Part shown: one piece after another, positions 9,912-18,660 of the stretch | Layout of the letters: the number at the start of each line of letters is the position of its first letter | Position numbering within the stretch: the stretch's first letter is position 1 | NCBI GenBank assembly: GCA_027062365.1 | Contig: JAMOTK010000050.1 | Location: 40,636-104,635 of the forward strand | Length of the DNA: 64,000 bases | Direction of reading: 5' to 3' | From: Sulfurovum sp. | GTDB taxonomy: Bacteria > Campylobacterota > Campylobacteria > Campylobacterales > Sulfurovaceae | Made by a program: the position numbers and the translations under genes | The notes under the pieces: model-generated | Database searches by the model: none | What the model was told of the DNA's origin: nothing | Seen by the model: only the letters and a program-made list of their open reading frames with translations

Positions 9912-10613
9912 GTGAATATATTTAGCCTCATCAAAGAAGATTTTACCAATGTCAAGAAAAATGACCCTGCTCTACACTCTAGCTTTGAACTCTTTTTTAA
10001 CTATCCTGGGTTATGGGCATTATTTTTTCATCGTATATCCCATAAGCTCTATAATCTAGGATTACGTTTTTTACCACGTTTTATCTCTGCTATTGGGCAG
10101 TTTTTGACAGTAATAGACATACACCCTGCTGCACAAATTGGTCATAGGGTATTTATAGACCATGGGGTAGGTGTGGTTATTGGAGAAACGGTTATTATCG
10201 GTAATGATGTCATTATCTACCAACAAGTGACACTAGGAGGGGTAAGTACTAGCAAAGGCAAACGCCACCCTACACTAGAAGACAATGTAGTCATAGGAGC
10301 AGGAGCTAAAATCTTGGGCAATATCACCATAGGTAAAAACTCCAAAGTAGGAGCGAACTCTGTGGTGGTCAAAAATGTCCCTGCTGATTGTACTGCTGTG
10401 GGGATTCCTGCACGTATTATCAAAAGAGGCTACGACAAAACCCCACTAAGCCACAATAAAATACCCGATGTCAACAAAGAGATTTTTGAATATCTTATCA
10501 AACGTATCGAAGTACTAGAAGAAGCCCTACCACAAGGCAAACAATCTATGATAAAGAAAAAAGACCATGATTTAGATGAAATTTATGATAATTTCATTCA
10601 TAGTATGGATTAA
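9912..10613 (+). CDS. cysE: Serine O-acetyltransferase
   Basis: A 233-residue acetyl-CoA:serine acetyltransferase that makes O-acetylserine for cysteine synthesis. The N-terminal helical part is followed by left-handed beta-helix hexapeptide repeats (about 75-160). Active-site features include [22 protein letters not shown] and [16 protein letters not shown]. The start codon is GTG, supported by AAAGGA 9 nt upstream. The C-terminal tail after about 175 ([11 protein letters not shown]...) is longer than in minimal CysE proteins. It lies 17 bp after speA, so the two are probably cotranscribed. Confidence 0.95.
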   Translation: MNIFSLIKEDFTNVKKNDPALHSSFELFFNYPGLWALFFHRISHKLYNLGLRFLPRFISAIGQFLTVIDIHPAAQIGHRVFIDHGVGVVIGETVIIGNDVIIYQQVTLGGVSTSKGKRHPTLEDNVVIGAGAKILGNITIGKNSKVGANSVVVKNVPADCTAVGIPARIIKRGYDKTPLSHNKIPDVNKEIFEYLIKRIEVLEEALPQGKQSMIKKKDHDLDEIYDNFIHSMD

Positions 10614-10669
10614 AGTTTTTTTTATGAAAGTCATAACAAAATATTAGTCATTTATCAAGCACTTTTTGC

Positions 10670-10675
10670 TATAAT
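10670..10675 (+). promoter_or_regulatory. Extended -10 promoter of the aspC gene
   Basis: TTTTTGCTATAAT at 10663-10675 combines a TG extension with a perfect TATAAT. It lies 30 bp before the chosen ATG of the aminotransferase and after the cysE stop. The ORF track starts that gene at a TTG inside this promoter, which argues against that start. Confidence 0.6.
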
Positions 10676-10704
10676 TATTGTATTCTAATTACCAAAGGTT
10701 TTTA

Positions 10705-11901
10705 ATGATTCTCTCCGATCGCATACAAATTCTTTCTCCCTCTATTACTATTGCTATCTCTTCACTTGCTCGTGACTTAAAAGCTCAAGGAAGAGATATA
10801 CTCTCTTTTGCAGCAGGAGAGCCAGATTTTTCTACCCCTCTAGGTATCAAAAATGAAGCGATTAAAGCTATTAATGATGGATTCACACGCTATACAGCCG
10901 TAGCTGGTATCCCTGAAGTACTCAACGCCATTGCGATCAAACTCAAAAGAGATAACAATCTAAGTTATGAGTCGTCAGATATTATCGTGAGTAATGGTGC
11001 AAAACAATCACTTTTTAATCTCTTTCAAGCCACACTCAATCCCCAAGATGAAGTCATCATCCCTGCACCATATTGGGTTACCTATCCTGAACTAGTCAAA
11101 TACGCAGGGGCTGTACCTATTACTATAGATACCAATGAACGTAGTGGATTCAAAATTACAGCTGACCAACTCCAAGAGGCGATTACAGCGAAGACAAAAA
11201 TGCTTATCTTGACCACACCATCTAACCCCACAGGTTCAGTCTATTCTAAAAAAGAGTTAAAAGCATTGGCTGAAGTGCTTAAAGGTACAGATATTATCGT
11301 AGCCTCAGATGAGATGTATGAGAAACTTGTGTATGGTATCGATTTTGTAGCCTCTGCTAGTATCTCTGAAGATATGTATCAACGTACGGTAACTATCAAT
11401 GGTCTTAGTAAATCTGTAGCCATGACAGGGTGGCGTTTTGGATATTTGGCAACCCCAAATAAAGAACTCATTTCTGCGATGAATAAGCTCCAAAGCCAAA
11501 GTACTTCGAATATCAATTCTATTACACAAAAAGCAGCGATACCTGCCCTTTTGGGAGAAGTAGATACAGAGATAGAAAGCATGAGAAGAGCGTTTGAGTC
11601 TCGTGCTACAGAAGCTGTAGAGCTTTTTAATGAGCTTGATGGTATCTCCGTACTCAAACCCCAAGGTGCATTTTATCTTTTTGTCAATATTAAAGATATT
11701 TCTAATGATTCTTTGCAGTTTTGTGAAGAGTTACTGCAAAGCACTGGTGTAGCAGTTGTCCCAGGTATAGGCTTTGGGTCAGAGGGATACTTTCGATTTT
11801 CATTTGCTACAGATATGACTACCATACGTGAGGGCATTAGACGTATTGAAAAATTTTTAAAACAAAGAAAACGAACACTAGAAAAGAAAAGTAATGTATA
11901 A
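10705..11901 (+). CDS. aspC: Class I aspartate/prephenate-type aminotransferase
   Basis: A PLP fold-I aminotransferase of 398 residues. ATG 10705 (MILSDRIQIL) is preferred because AAAGG lies 6 nt upstream and the ORF-track TTG lies in the promoter. Signatures are SFAAGEPDFSTP, YWVTYPELV, TTPSNPTGSVYS, VASDEMYEKLVY, and the PLP lysine in NGLSKSVAMTGWRFGY (Lys236). It belongs to the AspC/AAT Ib subgroup, which transaminates aspartate with 2-oxoglutarate and in some bacteria also prephenate. Its last 8 bp overlap the patatin gene. Confidence 0.92.
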   Translation: MILSDRIQILSPSITIAISSLARDLKAQGRDILSFAAGEPDFSTPLGIKNEAIKAINDGFTRYTAVAGIPEVLNAIAIKLKRDNNLSYESSDIIVSNGAKQSLFNLFQATLNPQDEVIIPAPYWVTYPELVKYAGAVPITIDTNERSGFKITADQLQEAITAKTKMLILTTPSNPTGSVYSKKELKALAEVLKGTDIIVASDEMYEKLVYGIDFVASASISEDMYQRTVTINGLSKSVAMTGWRFGYLATPNKELISAMNKLQSQSTSNINSITQKAAIPALLGEVDTEIESMRRAFESRATEAVELFNELDGISVLKPQGAFYLFVNIKDISNDSLQFCEELLQSTGVAVVPGIGFGSEGYFRFSFATDMTTIREGIRRIEKFLKQRKRTLEKKSNV

Positions 11902-13999
11902 TTTCTTTAAGATTATTCTTTTCGTCTCTATTTTATTTGGAGGGCTTCATGCTGAAGACAATAACACACGTAAAGATATAAACTTTTCACTCATTATCTC
12001 TGGTGGGGTCAGTTTAGGTGCCTATGAAGCTGGGTATAATTGGGCTGTTATCAAACTACTATCAGATATTAAAAATAACAGTACCTTAGTCAATCCATAC
12101 CTCAAATCTGTAGCAGGTGCATCTGCTGGGTCTATCAATGCTTTGCTCTCTGCTATGTATTGGTGTCAAAAAGATTCTATACCTTTACACAATAGCATTG
12201 ATGACAATCTTTTTTATGAAACATGGGTGAATCTAGGCATAGAAGATTTGATTATCAAAGGAAAAGACCCCGAAAATAAAAGTTCTCTCTTTACCCGTAA
12301 AGGCTTAGAATCCAAAGGTAGAAAAATCATCAAACACATGAAAAAGCCTATCTTTAAAAAAGGCTGTGAAGTACCTCTAGGCGTTTCAGTCACCAAGGTC
12401 AAGCCTATCATCGAAAAAATACATGGTATCAAAATTAAAAATCAAAACTTTTCTGTACCGTTAGCCTTTAAAGAGCAAAATGGTAAAGGTATCGTAATCA
12501 ATAAACCTTTACCTGATACAGGAGATTTTTACCTCTCCATCCCTGATATAGACAAAGACAGACAAAAGCTTGTCACTCTTCTTTTTGCTTCGGGGGCTTT
12601 CCCTGGGGCGTTTCAACAAGTAAAACTTGATTATGAATATAAAGGCATTAAGCACTCCAACTACTTTATCGATGGTGGAATCTATGATAATGTACCTTTA
12701 GATTTGGCAATAGCACTAAGTGCTGAGGCTTCGACTTTTTTCTTTATGGACCCTAGCAATATGCGAAAAGAGAAAGAGGTAGAAGATATTGATGCCAAAG
12801 AAGAGATACCCTTAGGATTTATCCAAACCAATCTTATGCCTGTATTTAGTAGTTTTGATATTATGCAATCGATGAAACTCTATGAAGCTATCAATCAAAA
12901 TTTTAGAGGAGATAGCGATAAAAAATTAGTACTCTCTTCACGCTACCATCCTATTACAGGTAAATACTTAGGGCATTTTGGGGCATTTTTAGACCAAAAC
13001 TTTCGTATCTATGACTACTATGTCGGTGTCTATGATGCTATATATCATTTATCAAATGCTTTTCAACGTCAGTATCCAGAAAAATTTTCTGCGATGACAC
13101 AGGTTGATGTAATGAACTTTCTTAAAGAATCACTACACATGGCACAAGGCTCTGAAGCATTACAAGCCTATACACTCTTTTTAAATACAGAATTTCACCA
13201 TAGTAAACCCAAAATAACCAATCGTTTTTCTGCTATTTATAATGCTTTTAATATAGAAAAAACCGATGCAAAACGTTATGAAACAGATGATTTTAAAGCA
13301 TTCCTTAGTAAACTAGATATGCGTTATCTTAAAACACAGAATAATAGTTTTGTGCAACATGCCAAAGAAGATATAGACAACTGGCACAAACGTCCATTAC
13401 GATTTATAGTAAATCGTGTAACAAGTATAGAAAATGATAGAGCAGAAATTCATGAAGACCATAGTGGTTTTGCTAATCTTACGAGCTTAACAGCATGGGC
13501 TGCTAGTACCTATCTCAAAGAAAAAAATGGATGGCAACTTTTTCCTTTAGATGTCCCTCACGACAAAGGACTAGAAGATTATCGTACAGCACTCAAATTT
13601 ATCCCTAGTGAGATTGCTACTGATTTAAGTAACGGTGGTTTGAGTTTAGGATATACAGCAATATACTATGAAAAGATGGATTTTCTTAGTGGATTTGAAG
13701 TAAAAGGGTCTTATGTTGTAGCAGATAAGACCACCAATTTTGTACGTATAGATACCAATGCATTTAAAGAGTATGATGATACATTTAAGTTAGGAGGGGG
13801 ATTGAGTTTCTTTGCAAATACCCAAGGTGATTTATACAATAAAGATACGGCGTATGGGTTTAATGCCTATGTCGATGTCTTAGACATCTTTAGGTTAACA
13901 TATGTCATCAGAGCAGGAAATAGCGATGAGACAGACAGAAACTATCTCTACTTTGGGATAGAAAACATCCCAAGTCTTATCTACTGGCTCACAAGATAA
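11894..13999 (+). CDS. Secreted patatin-like phospholipase
   Basis: A 701-residue protein with a signal peptide (residues 1-20, ending GLHA). The patatin Ser-Asp dyad is present: oxyanion-hole loop SGGVSLGAY near 37, nucleophile Ser77 in GASAGS, and Asp260 in IDGGIYDNVP. Patatins hydrolyse acyl esters of phospholipids. The lipase domain takes up about the first 330 residues. The C-terminal half is unusually long and ends in alternating beta-type sequence (YLYFGIENIPSLIYWLTR), which could be an outer-membrane or self-association region. No POTRA domain is obvious. It is translationally coupled to aspC by an 8-bp overlap. Confidence 0.85.
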   Translation: MYNFFKIILFVSILFGGLHAEDNNTRKDINFSLIISGGVSLGAYEAGYNWAVIKLLSDIKNNSTLVNPYLKSVAGASAGSINALLSAMYWCQKDSIPLHNSIDDNLFYETWVNLGIEDLIIKGKDPENKSSLFTRKGLESKGRKIIKHMKKPIFKKGCEVPLGVSVTKVKPIIEKIHGIKIKNQNFSVPLAFKEQNGKGIVINKPLPDTGDFYLSIPDIDKDRQKLVTLLFASGAFPGAFQQVKLDYEYKGIKHSNYFIDGGIYDNVPLDLAIALSAEASTFFFMDPSNMRKEKEVEDIDAKEEIPLGFIQTNLMPVFSSFDIMQSMKLYEAINQNFRGDSDKKLVLSSRYHPITGKYLGHFGAFLDQNFRIYDYYVGVYDAIYHLSNAFQRQYPEKFSAMTQVDVMNFLKESLHMAQGSEALQAYTLFLNTEFHHSKPKITNRFSAIYNAFNIEKTDAKRYETDDFKAFLSKLDMRYLKTQNNSFVQHAKEDIDNWHKRPLRFIVNRVTSIENDRAEIHEDHSGFANLTSLTAWAASTYLKEKNGWQLFPLDVPHDKGLEDYRTALKFIPSEIATDLSNGGLSLGYTAIYYEKMDFLSGFEVKGSYVVADKTTNFVRIDTNAFKEYDDTFKLGGGLSFFANTQGDLYNKDTAYGFNAYVDVLDIFRLTYVIRAGNSDETDRNYLYFGIENIPSLIYWLTR

Positions 14000-14012
14000 A
14001 ATATATAAGTTT

Positions 14013-14037
14013 CAAAGAAGCAACTAACGCTTCTTTG
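14013..14037. terminator. Hairpin between convergent patatin and dedA genes
   Basis: CAAAGAAGC and GCTTCTTTG form a perfect 9-bp stem with a 7-nt loop, placed between two convergent genes and covering the last codons of dedA. T-tracts are weak on both sides, so termination is plausible rather than certain. Confidence 0.5.
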
Positions 14038-14578
14038 TCATATACTCCATGAGGTACCATACCGACCCAACGATAGAAAAGAGTATCACAGGTGCTATCC
14101 ATGGATTTTCTTTAATATAAGAAAACATTGAGATGATACCTTCACTCGAATAATAAGCCGAAAGCCCAATCGTACATACAAAAATAATAGAAGCAAAAAT
14201 ATTATAAAACCCAAATTTCTTAAAGTCATACTTTGAAAGAGCCATAGAGAGTGGTACTAATGTTTTGATACCATATAAAAACTTTTGTATAAAGATAGCC
14301 CATATCCCATACTTACGCATAATCAGTGTTGCCAATGCTATCTTACGTTTGTGCTTTGCAAAATAAGGTTGTATCTCCTTTTTTTGATAACGTCCAAGAT
14401 AAAAAAGAAACATATCTCCTAAATAATTAGAAACCGTAGCCACTACCAACACCGTCACTAAATCCATCTTTCCCATATAAGCAAAAACCCCAGCCGCAGC
14501 CACAATAAACAAAGAACCCCCAAAAGCAAAAAAAGCAACAGCAAAATAGCCCCACGTTTCCAATGACGAAAAATCCAT
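14024..14578 (-). CDS. DedA-family inner membrane protein
   Basis: A 184-residue polytopic protein with DedA (SNARE-associated/VTT) features: an N-terminal re-entrant hydrophobic region (FAFGGSLFIVAAAGVFAYMG), the segment NYLGDMFLFYLGRYQKKEI, the typical Arg/Gly block (MRKYGIWAIFIQKFLYGIKTLVPLSMALS) and two C-terminal membrane helices. DedA proteins are needed for lipid-carrier or phospholipid recycling and envelope homeostasis; some act as undecaprenyl-phosphate flippases. The exact substrate here is unknown. It stands alone, convergent with the patatin gene and divergent from lpxB. Confidence 0.85.
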   Translation of the reverse strand: MDFSSLETWGYFAVAFFAFGGSLFIVAAAGVFAYMGKMDLVTVLVVATVSNYLGDMFLFYLGRYQKKEIQPYFAKHKRKIALATLIMRKYGIWAIFIQKFLYGIKTLVPLSMALSKYDFKKFGFYNIFASIIFVCTIGLSAYYSSEGIISMFSYIKENPWIAPVILFSIVGSVWYLMEYMTKKR

Positions 14579-14691
14579 AAAATATCCTAAAATTAAAGTA
14601 AGAAATCATAGCTAAAATACAATATGATTTCTCTTTTTATCGTATTTGAACTTAAAATCTAAGAAAATTATGATTTATATCTAGTTTAAGC

Positions 14692-14697
14692 TATAAT
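14692..14697 (+). promoter_or_regulatory. -10 box upstream of lpxB
   Basis: TTTAAGCTATAATC places a perfect TATAAT 29 bp before the lpxB start codon in the divergent dedA-lpxB intergenic region. Confidence 0.5.
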
Positions 14698-14726
14698 CTT
14701 TTATCATATACAAGAAAGTAACCCTT

Positions 14727-15782
14727 ATGAAAATACTCGTCTCAGCCTTAGAACCTTCCTCTAATCTTCATCTCAAAGAAGTGATTAAACATACACAAGG
14801 CATTGAGCTTATTGGTATTTTTGATAAGAGTATCAAAGAAGGTATACCTCTTTATGATATTTCACAAATGGCTATTATGGGTATCGTAGATGCACTCAAA
14901 AAATTGCGTTGGTTTTTTAAAGTAGCTGATGAGATGGTAGCATTGGCTTCTGAGGCTGATAAGATACTACTCATGGACTCTTCTGGGTTTAATCTACCTT
15001 TGGCTAAAAAGCTAAAAAAAGCATACCCAAATAAAGAGATAATCTACTACATCTTACCCCAGATATGGGCTAGTCGTCCCAAACGTGCTGTAGCCCTAGA
15101 AAAGTACTGCGACACTCTCTTAGGGATACTTCCCTTTGAGATAGACTATTATCCACAAGGAAAGGCTAGGTATGTGGGGCATCCTTTGCTTGATGAGATA
15201 GATATACATAGAGATGAATCTAAGGTTCAAGGGTGCATTGCCTTTATGCCAGGGAGTCGCAAATCTGAAATTACACGATTAATGCCTATATTTTTAGAAC
15301 TCAGACGTAAACTAGGCAATGATATATGTCCTATTTTAGTCATTCCCCCCTCTTTTGACCGTCATAAAATTGCCAAACTCTACAAAGGCTATAGAGAATT
15401 TGAAATTGTTAGAGATACACATAAAGCACTAACACGTTCAGAATTTGCTTTTATATGTTCAGGGACGGCTACCCTAGAATCTGCACTCATAGGCACACCT
15501 TTTAGCTTGGTATATATCGCTAAAAAGATAGATTTTTTTGTAGGCACAAGACTACTAGGCATCACACAAGTAGGCTTAGCCAATATTATACTTACCCACC
15601 ACAATCAAAGTACCTTACACAATGAGATACTACAAGAAGATGTCACGGTAGATAATCTCCTAAAAGAGTACCAGCAAACAGACAAAACGATTTTTAACCA
15701 AAAAGCCAAAGAGTTAAAGAACTATCTTTCTCATGGTAGCTCTAAAAATGTGGCTAAAGTATTGATGAATAAAATAGTATAG
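14727..15782 (+). CDS. lpxB: Lipid-A-disaccharide synthase
   Basis: A 351-residue family GT19 glycosyltransferase that condenses UDP-2,3-diacylglucosamine with lipid X in lipid A synthesis at the inner membrane. Signatures are LVSALEPSSNLHLKEV, VLLMDSSGFNLPLAK-type sequence, YYILPQIWASRPKRA, YVGHPLLDE, FMPGSRKSEI and the late SGTATLESALIGTPFSLVY block. It is slightly shorter than the E. coli enzyme, as usual in this phylum. It shows that the host makes lipopolysaccharide or lipooligosaccharide. Confidence 0.95.
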   Translation: MKILVSALEPSSNLHLKEVIKHTQGIELIGIFDKSIKEGIPLYDISQMAIMGIVDALKKLRWFFKVADEMVALASEADKILLMDSSGFNLPLAKKLKKAYPNKEIIYYILPQIWASRPKRAVALEKYCDTLLGILPFEIDYYPQGKARYVGHPLLDEIDIHRDESKVQGCIAFMPGSRKSEITRLMPIFLELRRKLGNDICPILVIPPSFDRHKIAKLYKGYREFEIVRDTHKALTRSEFAFICSGTATLESALIGTPFSLVYIAKKIDFFVGTRLLGITQVGLANIILTHHNQSTLHNEILQEDVTVDNLLKEYQQTDKTIFNQKAKELKNYLSHGSSKNVAKVLMNKIV

Positions 15783-15911
15783 TGTCTCTTTTCTATTTTA
15801 TACGACAACTTTAATTAACATAATAACAATTCTATCAATAATATAGTAATAAATGAAATGAAAAACAGATTATCCTTGTCAAGTTTTATAAATTTAGATA
15901 AAATACATCTT

Positions 15912-16502
15912 ATGAAAGAAAAAATAAAAATATTTACAACAACCATCACAGCAGGTACACATAAGGGTAAGAAAATTGAGATACCTGATATATTTACGAC
16001 TCGTAGTTCTAAAGGTATCCTCAAAGAGTCACTTTTTAATACCTTACAGTTTGACATTATAGACAAAAACTTTGTAGAGGTTTTTTCTGGGTCGGGGTCT
16101 ATAGGATTAGAGGCGTTAAGCCGTGGAGCGAATGAAGCCTACTTCATCGAGTATAATCGTATTGCCTTCAAATGCCTAGAAGCCAATGTTCAACGGATAG
16201 CACCTTATAAGTCTCATCTATTTTTTGGGGATAGCTTTGAAAAGTTTGAAATGATTCATACGATGATAGAAAAGTCTAAAGTAAAAACATACTTTTACTT
16301 CGACCCTCCCTTTGCTACTCGTGATGGGATGGATGATGTTTACGATAAGACTATTACACTGATAGAAAGTATTTCTCCTGAGATTTGTGAGATGGTGATA
16401 GTAGAACATATGTCTAATCTAGACATGCCTCAAAGTATCGGTAAACTGACACAAAGTAAACGTAAAAAGTTTGGTCGTAGTACAATGACATATTATAAAT
16501 AG
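15912..16502 (+). CDS. rsmD: 16S rRNA (guanine966-N2)-methyltransferase RsmD
   Basis: A SAM-dependent methyltransferase of the RsmD family. The internal ATG at 15912 (MKEKIKIFTTTITAGTHKGKKI) is chosen because homologues begin just before the TAGxxKGxKI segment and the ORF-track extension is low-complexity; this gives 196 residues. Motifs are FVEVFSGSGSIGLEALSRGA (SAM loop) and the catalytic FDPPF, the NPPY-type motif IV of exocyclic amino methyltransferases. It ends 10 bp from the convergent lysozyme-like gene. Confidence 0.9.
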   Translation: MKEKIKIFTTTITAGTHKGKKIEIPDIFTTRSSKGILKESLFNTLQFDIIDKNFVEVFSGSGSIGLEALSRGANEAYFIEYNRIAFKCLEANVQRIAPYKSHLFFGDSFEKFEMIHTMIEKSKVKTYFYFDPPFATRDGMDDVYDKTITLIESISPEICEMVIVEHMSNLDMPQSIGKLTQSKRKKFGRSTMTYYK

Positions 16503-16512
16503 TATTTTAATT

Positions 16513-17076
16513 TTATGCTAATTTATGTTTCCAGTAAGTAATCCATGTACTTCGTAGTTTTGACTTTTTGACTTTGCTTAGTTTTTTGGGAAGATTTTGA
16601 CGCAAGTTTTTTTCAAGTGTTTTGGTAAGTTTTTTGTTTTTCATAATGGCATTAAATCCACCTGCTCCTTGTTGATGTGTTGCGTAAAGTGTAAAGGCTG
16701 ATACTTTATAACCACGTTTTTTTAGACTTTTAATATTGTCTCTCATAATTGCTCTAAAAATTTTATCTTGGTTGTATGATATTTTCCATAAATATTTAGG
16801 GATATTTAGTTTTTTAGCATAGTATGTAGCAGTACTAGGCATTATCTGATAACGTCCATAGGCACCTGAACGGTGATTTTTGACATCATAGGCACCTGAT
16901 GTTGTCTCTAGCTTTACAAGTTTTTCAACAATGATTTTTAGGTTTGCTTGTTTCATGCCCGAAAATTTTGCTAATTTAGCACAAGAAGCTTGTGCCGTAC
17001 TACTTACAAAAAGCATTACTAGTGGTACAGAGAATTTTTTAATCTTTCTTTTTATTATATTTTTTAATCTTTTCAT
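16513..17076 (-). CDS. Exported lysozyme-like lytic transglycosylase
   Basis: A 187-residue protein with a basic N-terminus and a signal peptide ending near STAQAS. The SLT/lysozyme-like fold is shown by the probable catalytic Glu in VKLETTSGAYD (Glu57), the following GAYGRYQIMPSTATYY motif and FTLYATHQQGAGGF. Such enzymes cleave peptidoglycan between MurNAc and GlcNAc. The C-terminus is strongly basic (KKLSKVKKSKLRS), which may help it bind murein. It stands alone on the minus strand. Confidence 0.85.
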   Translation of the reverse strand: MKRLKNIIKRKIKKFSVPLVMLFVSSTAQASCAKLAKFSGMKQANLKIIVEKLVKLETTSGAYDVKNHRSGAYGRYQIMPSTATYYAKKLNIPKYLWKISYNQDKIFRAIMRDNIKSLKKRGYKVSAFTLYATHQQGAGGFNAIMKNKKLTKTLEKNLRQNLPKKLSKVKKSKLRSTWITYWKHKLA

Positions 17077-17180
17077 ATTAGTTTACCCCAAATATTTGAT
17101 AATTTATATTCTTTATTATAGCATGTTATAATTAATATCTACACTCTTGTAAAATATCGAAAAAAATGACCTCTAAATAT

Positions 17181-17198
17181 AATGTATTAAAATACATT
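17181..17198. promoter_or_regulatory. Perfect 18-bp palindrome upstream of the dynamin-like GTPase
   Basis: AATGTATT-AA-AATACATT is a perfect inverted repeat of 8-bp arms, placed 46-63 bp before the GTPase start. A TACAAT-type -10 lies just downstream (17203-17208), so it sits near the -35 region and could bind a dimeric regulator. No regulator is identified. Confidence 0.35.
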
Positions 17199-17243
17199 AG
17201 GGTACAATAATATAGTATATTTTAGATTTTAAGGAAAAGCAAT

Positions 17244-18623
17244 ATGATGCCTACAGAACGATACGAAAAACTTAAAGAATATCTCTCAGAAGAGAATCCT
17301 ATTTTATTAGATGTGATTAGTAAATATGAAGATTTGGATACAATAGGACATAAAATGGGCTTTATTAGCGCTGATGAAACCTATACTAGCCACATTTCAT
17401 GGTGGCCTATGATTTCTATACTTGGTACTTTTTCAGCAGGAAAATCAACATTTATCAATCAATACATGGGAGCAGATATTCAACAAAGTGGTAACCAAGC
17501 TGTAGATGATAAATTTACCGTCTTATGCTATGGTCACAATGAAGAGCCTGTAACCCTACCAGGACTAGCTCTTGATGCTGACCCTCGTTTTCCTTTTTAC
17601 AATATCAGTAAAGAAGTCAATAAAGTAGACCCAGGAGAAGGCAATCGTGTCAATCTTTATCTACAACTCAAAACATTAAAATCAGAGAAGATAAAAGGGA
17701 AAATTCTTATAGACTCTCCAGGATTTGATGCAGACAGCCAAAGGGATGGTGTTTTACGTATTACCAATCACATGGTAGAAATGTCTGATTTGGTCTTGGT
17801 CTTTTTTGATGCACGTCATCCTGAACCAGGGGCTATGCGTGATACACTCAAACACTTAGTTGCTACAACGATAGAACATAAAGATGCCAATAAAGTACTC
17901 TATATCCTCAATCAAATAGACACATCAGCCAAAGAAGACAACCTTGAAGATGTCATAGGTTCATGGCAAAGAGCTTTGGCAAATGAAGGTCTAATCTCAG
18001 GTAATTTTTATGCTATTTATAATGAAAATGCTGCCAATGCTATAGAAGACAAAGCCTTAGAAGAGCGTCTAAAAAGAAAAAAAGATACAGACTTAGCACA
18101 AATTATGGAACGTATGGATCAAGTAAGTGTAGAACGTGCCTATCGTATTGTTAAATCTCTTGAAAATTTTGCCAAAGAGATGAAAGAAGAGAAAATACCT
18201 TTACTTAAAGAGGCACTTCATCTATGGTGGAAGAAAGTACTCTTTGCAGATTTAGGTATGTTAATCTTAATTATTTTAGCATTGGCTTTTAGCCATTCTC
18301 AGTTTGATGCCTTATCAAATGTTTTGACTTCTCCTTTACAATTTATGAGTATCGCAGGTATTTCTTCTATACTTCTATTGATTACACATATCAAGGCACG
18401 TAGTATTTTTGCAAATAAAGCAGCCAAAAAATGGGAATCAAAAGACATCGCTATCTCTCAAGCGATAGAACACAATACACGATGGTGGAAACATACAGTA
18501 GGTATAGGTGGACGAAGTTGGCATAAAAAGACTAAAGCTAAACTTGCAGTACTTGAAGCACAAGGAAGAACATTGATACAAAAGCTCAATGATCAATATG
18601 TAAGTCCAAATGGTCAAAAGTAA
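17244..18623 (+). CDS. Dynamin-family GTPase with C-terminal membrane helices
   Basis: A 459-residue large GTPase. The G1 P-loop is GTFSAGKST (61-69), G3 is DSPGFD (158-162) and G4 is NQID (223-226), as in bacterial dynamin-like and EHD-type proteins. A helical region follows, then two hydrophobic segments near 333-350 and 368-385 that probably form a membrane hairpin, and a basic C-terminal part. Members remodel or stabilise membranes; the function of this one is not known. An AAGGAAA ribosome site supports the ATG. It is monocistronic, with a palindrome upstream and a strong hairpin after its stop. Confidence 0.87.
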   Translation: MMPTERYEKLKEYLSEENPILLDVISKYEDLDTIGHKMGFISADETYTSHISWWPMISILGTFSAGKSTFINQYMGADIQQSGNQAVDDKFTVLCYGHNEEPVTLPGLALDADPRFPFYNISKEVNKVDPGEGNRVNLYLQLKTLKSEKIKGKILIDSPGFDADSQRDGVLRITNHMVEMSDLVLVFFDARHPEPGAMRDTLKHLVATTIEHKDANKVLYILNQIDTSAKEDNLEDVIGSWQRALANEGLISGNFYAIYNENAANAIEDKALEERLKRKKDTDLAQIMERMDQVSVERAYRIVKSLENFAKEMKEEKIPLLKEALHLWWKKVLFADLGMLILIILALAFSHSQFDALSNVLTSPLQFMSIAGISSILLLITHIKARSIFANKAAKKWESKDIAISQAIEHNTRWWKHTVGIGGRSWHKKTKAKLAVLEAQGRTLIQKLNDQYVSPNGQK

Positions 18624-18627
18624 AAAG

Positions 18628-18647
18628 TGTGCGACTATCGTCGCACA
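18628..18647 (-). terminator. Rho-independent terminator of pckA
   Basis: TGTGCGAC-tatc-GTCGCACA is a perfect 8-bp GC-rich stem with a 4-nt loop between the convergent GTPase and pckA genes. On the minus strand it is followed by CTTTTTAC, so it works best for pckA. It may also stop the GTPase transcript. Confidence 0.8.
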
Positions 18648-18660
18648 TTAGTAAAGAGTA

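Noticed and set aside
10678-10704. ORF-track start (TTG) of the aminotransferase
   Set aside because: The extra codons overlap the -10 promoter, and a proper ribosome site precedes ATG 10705.
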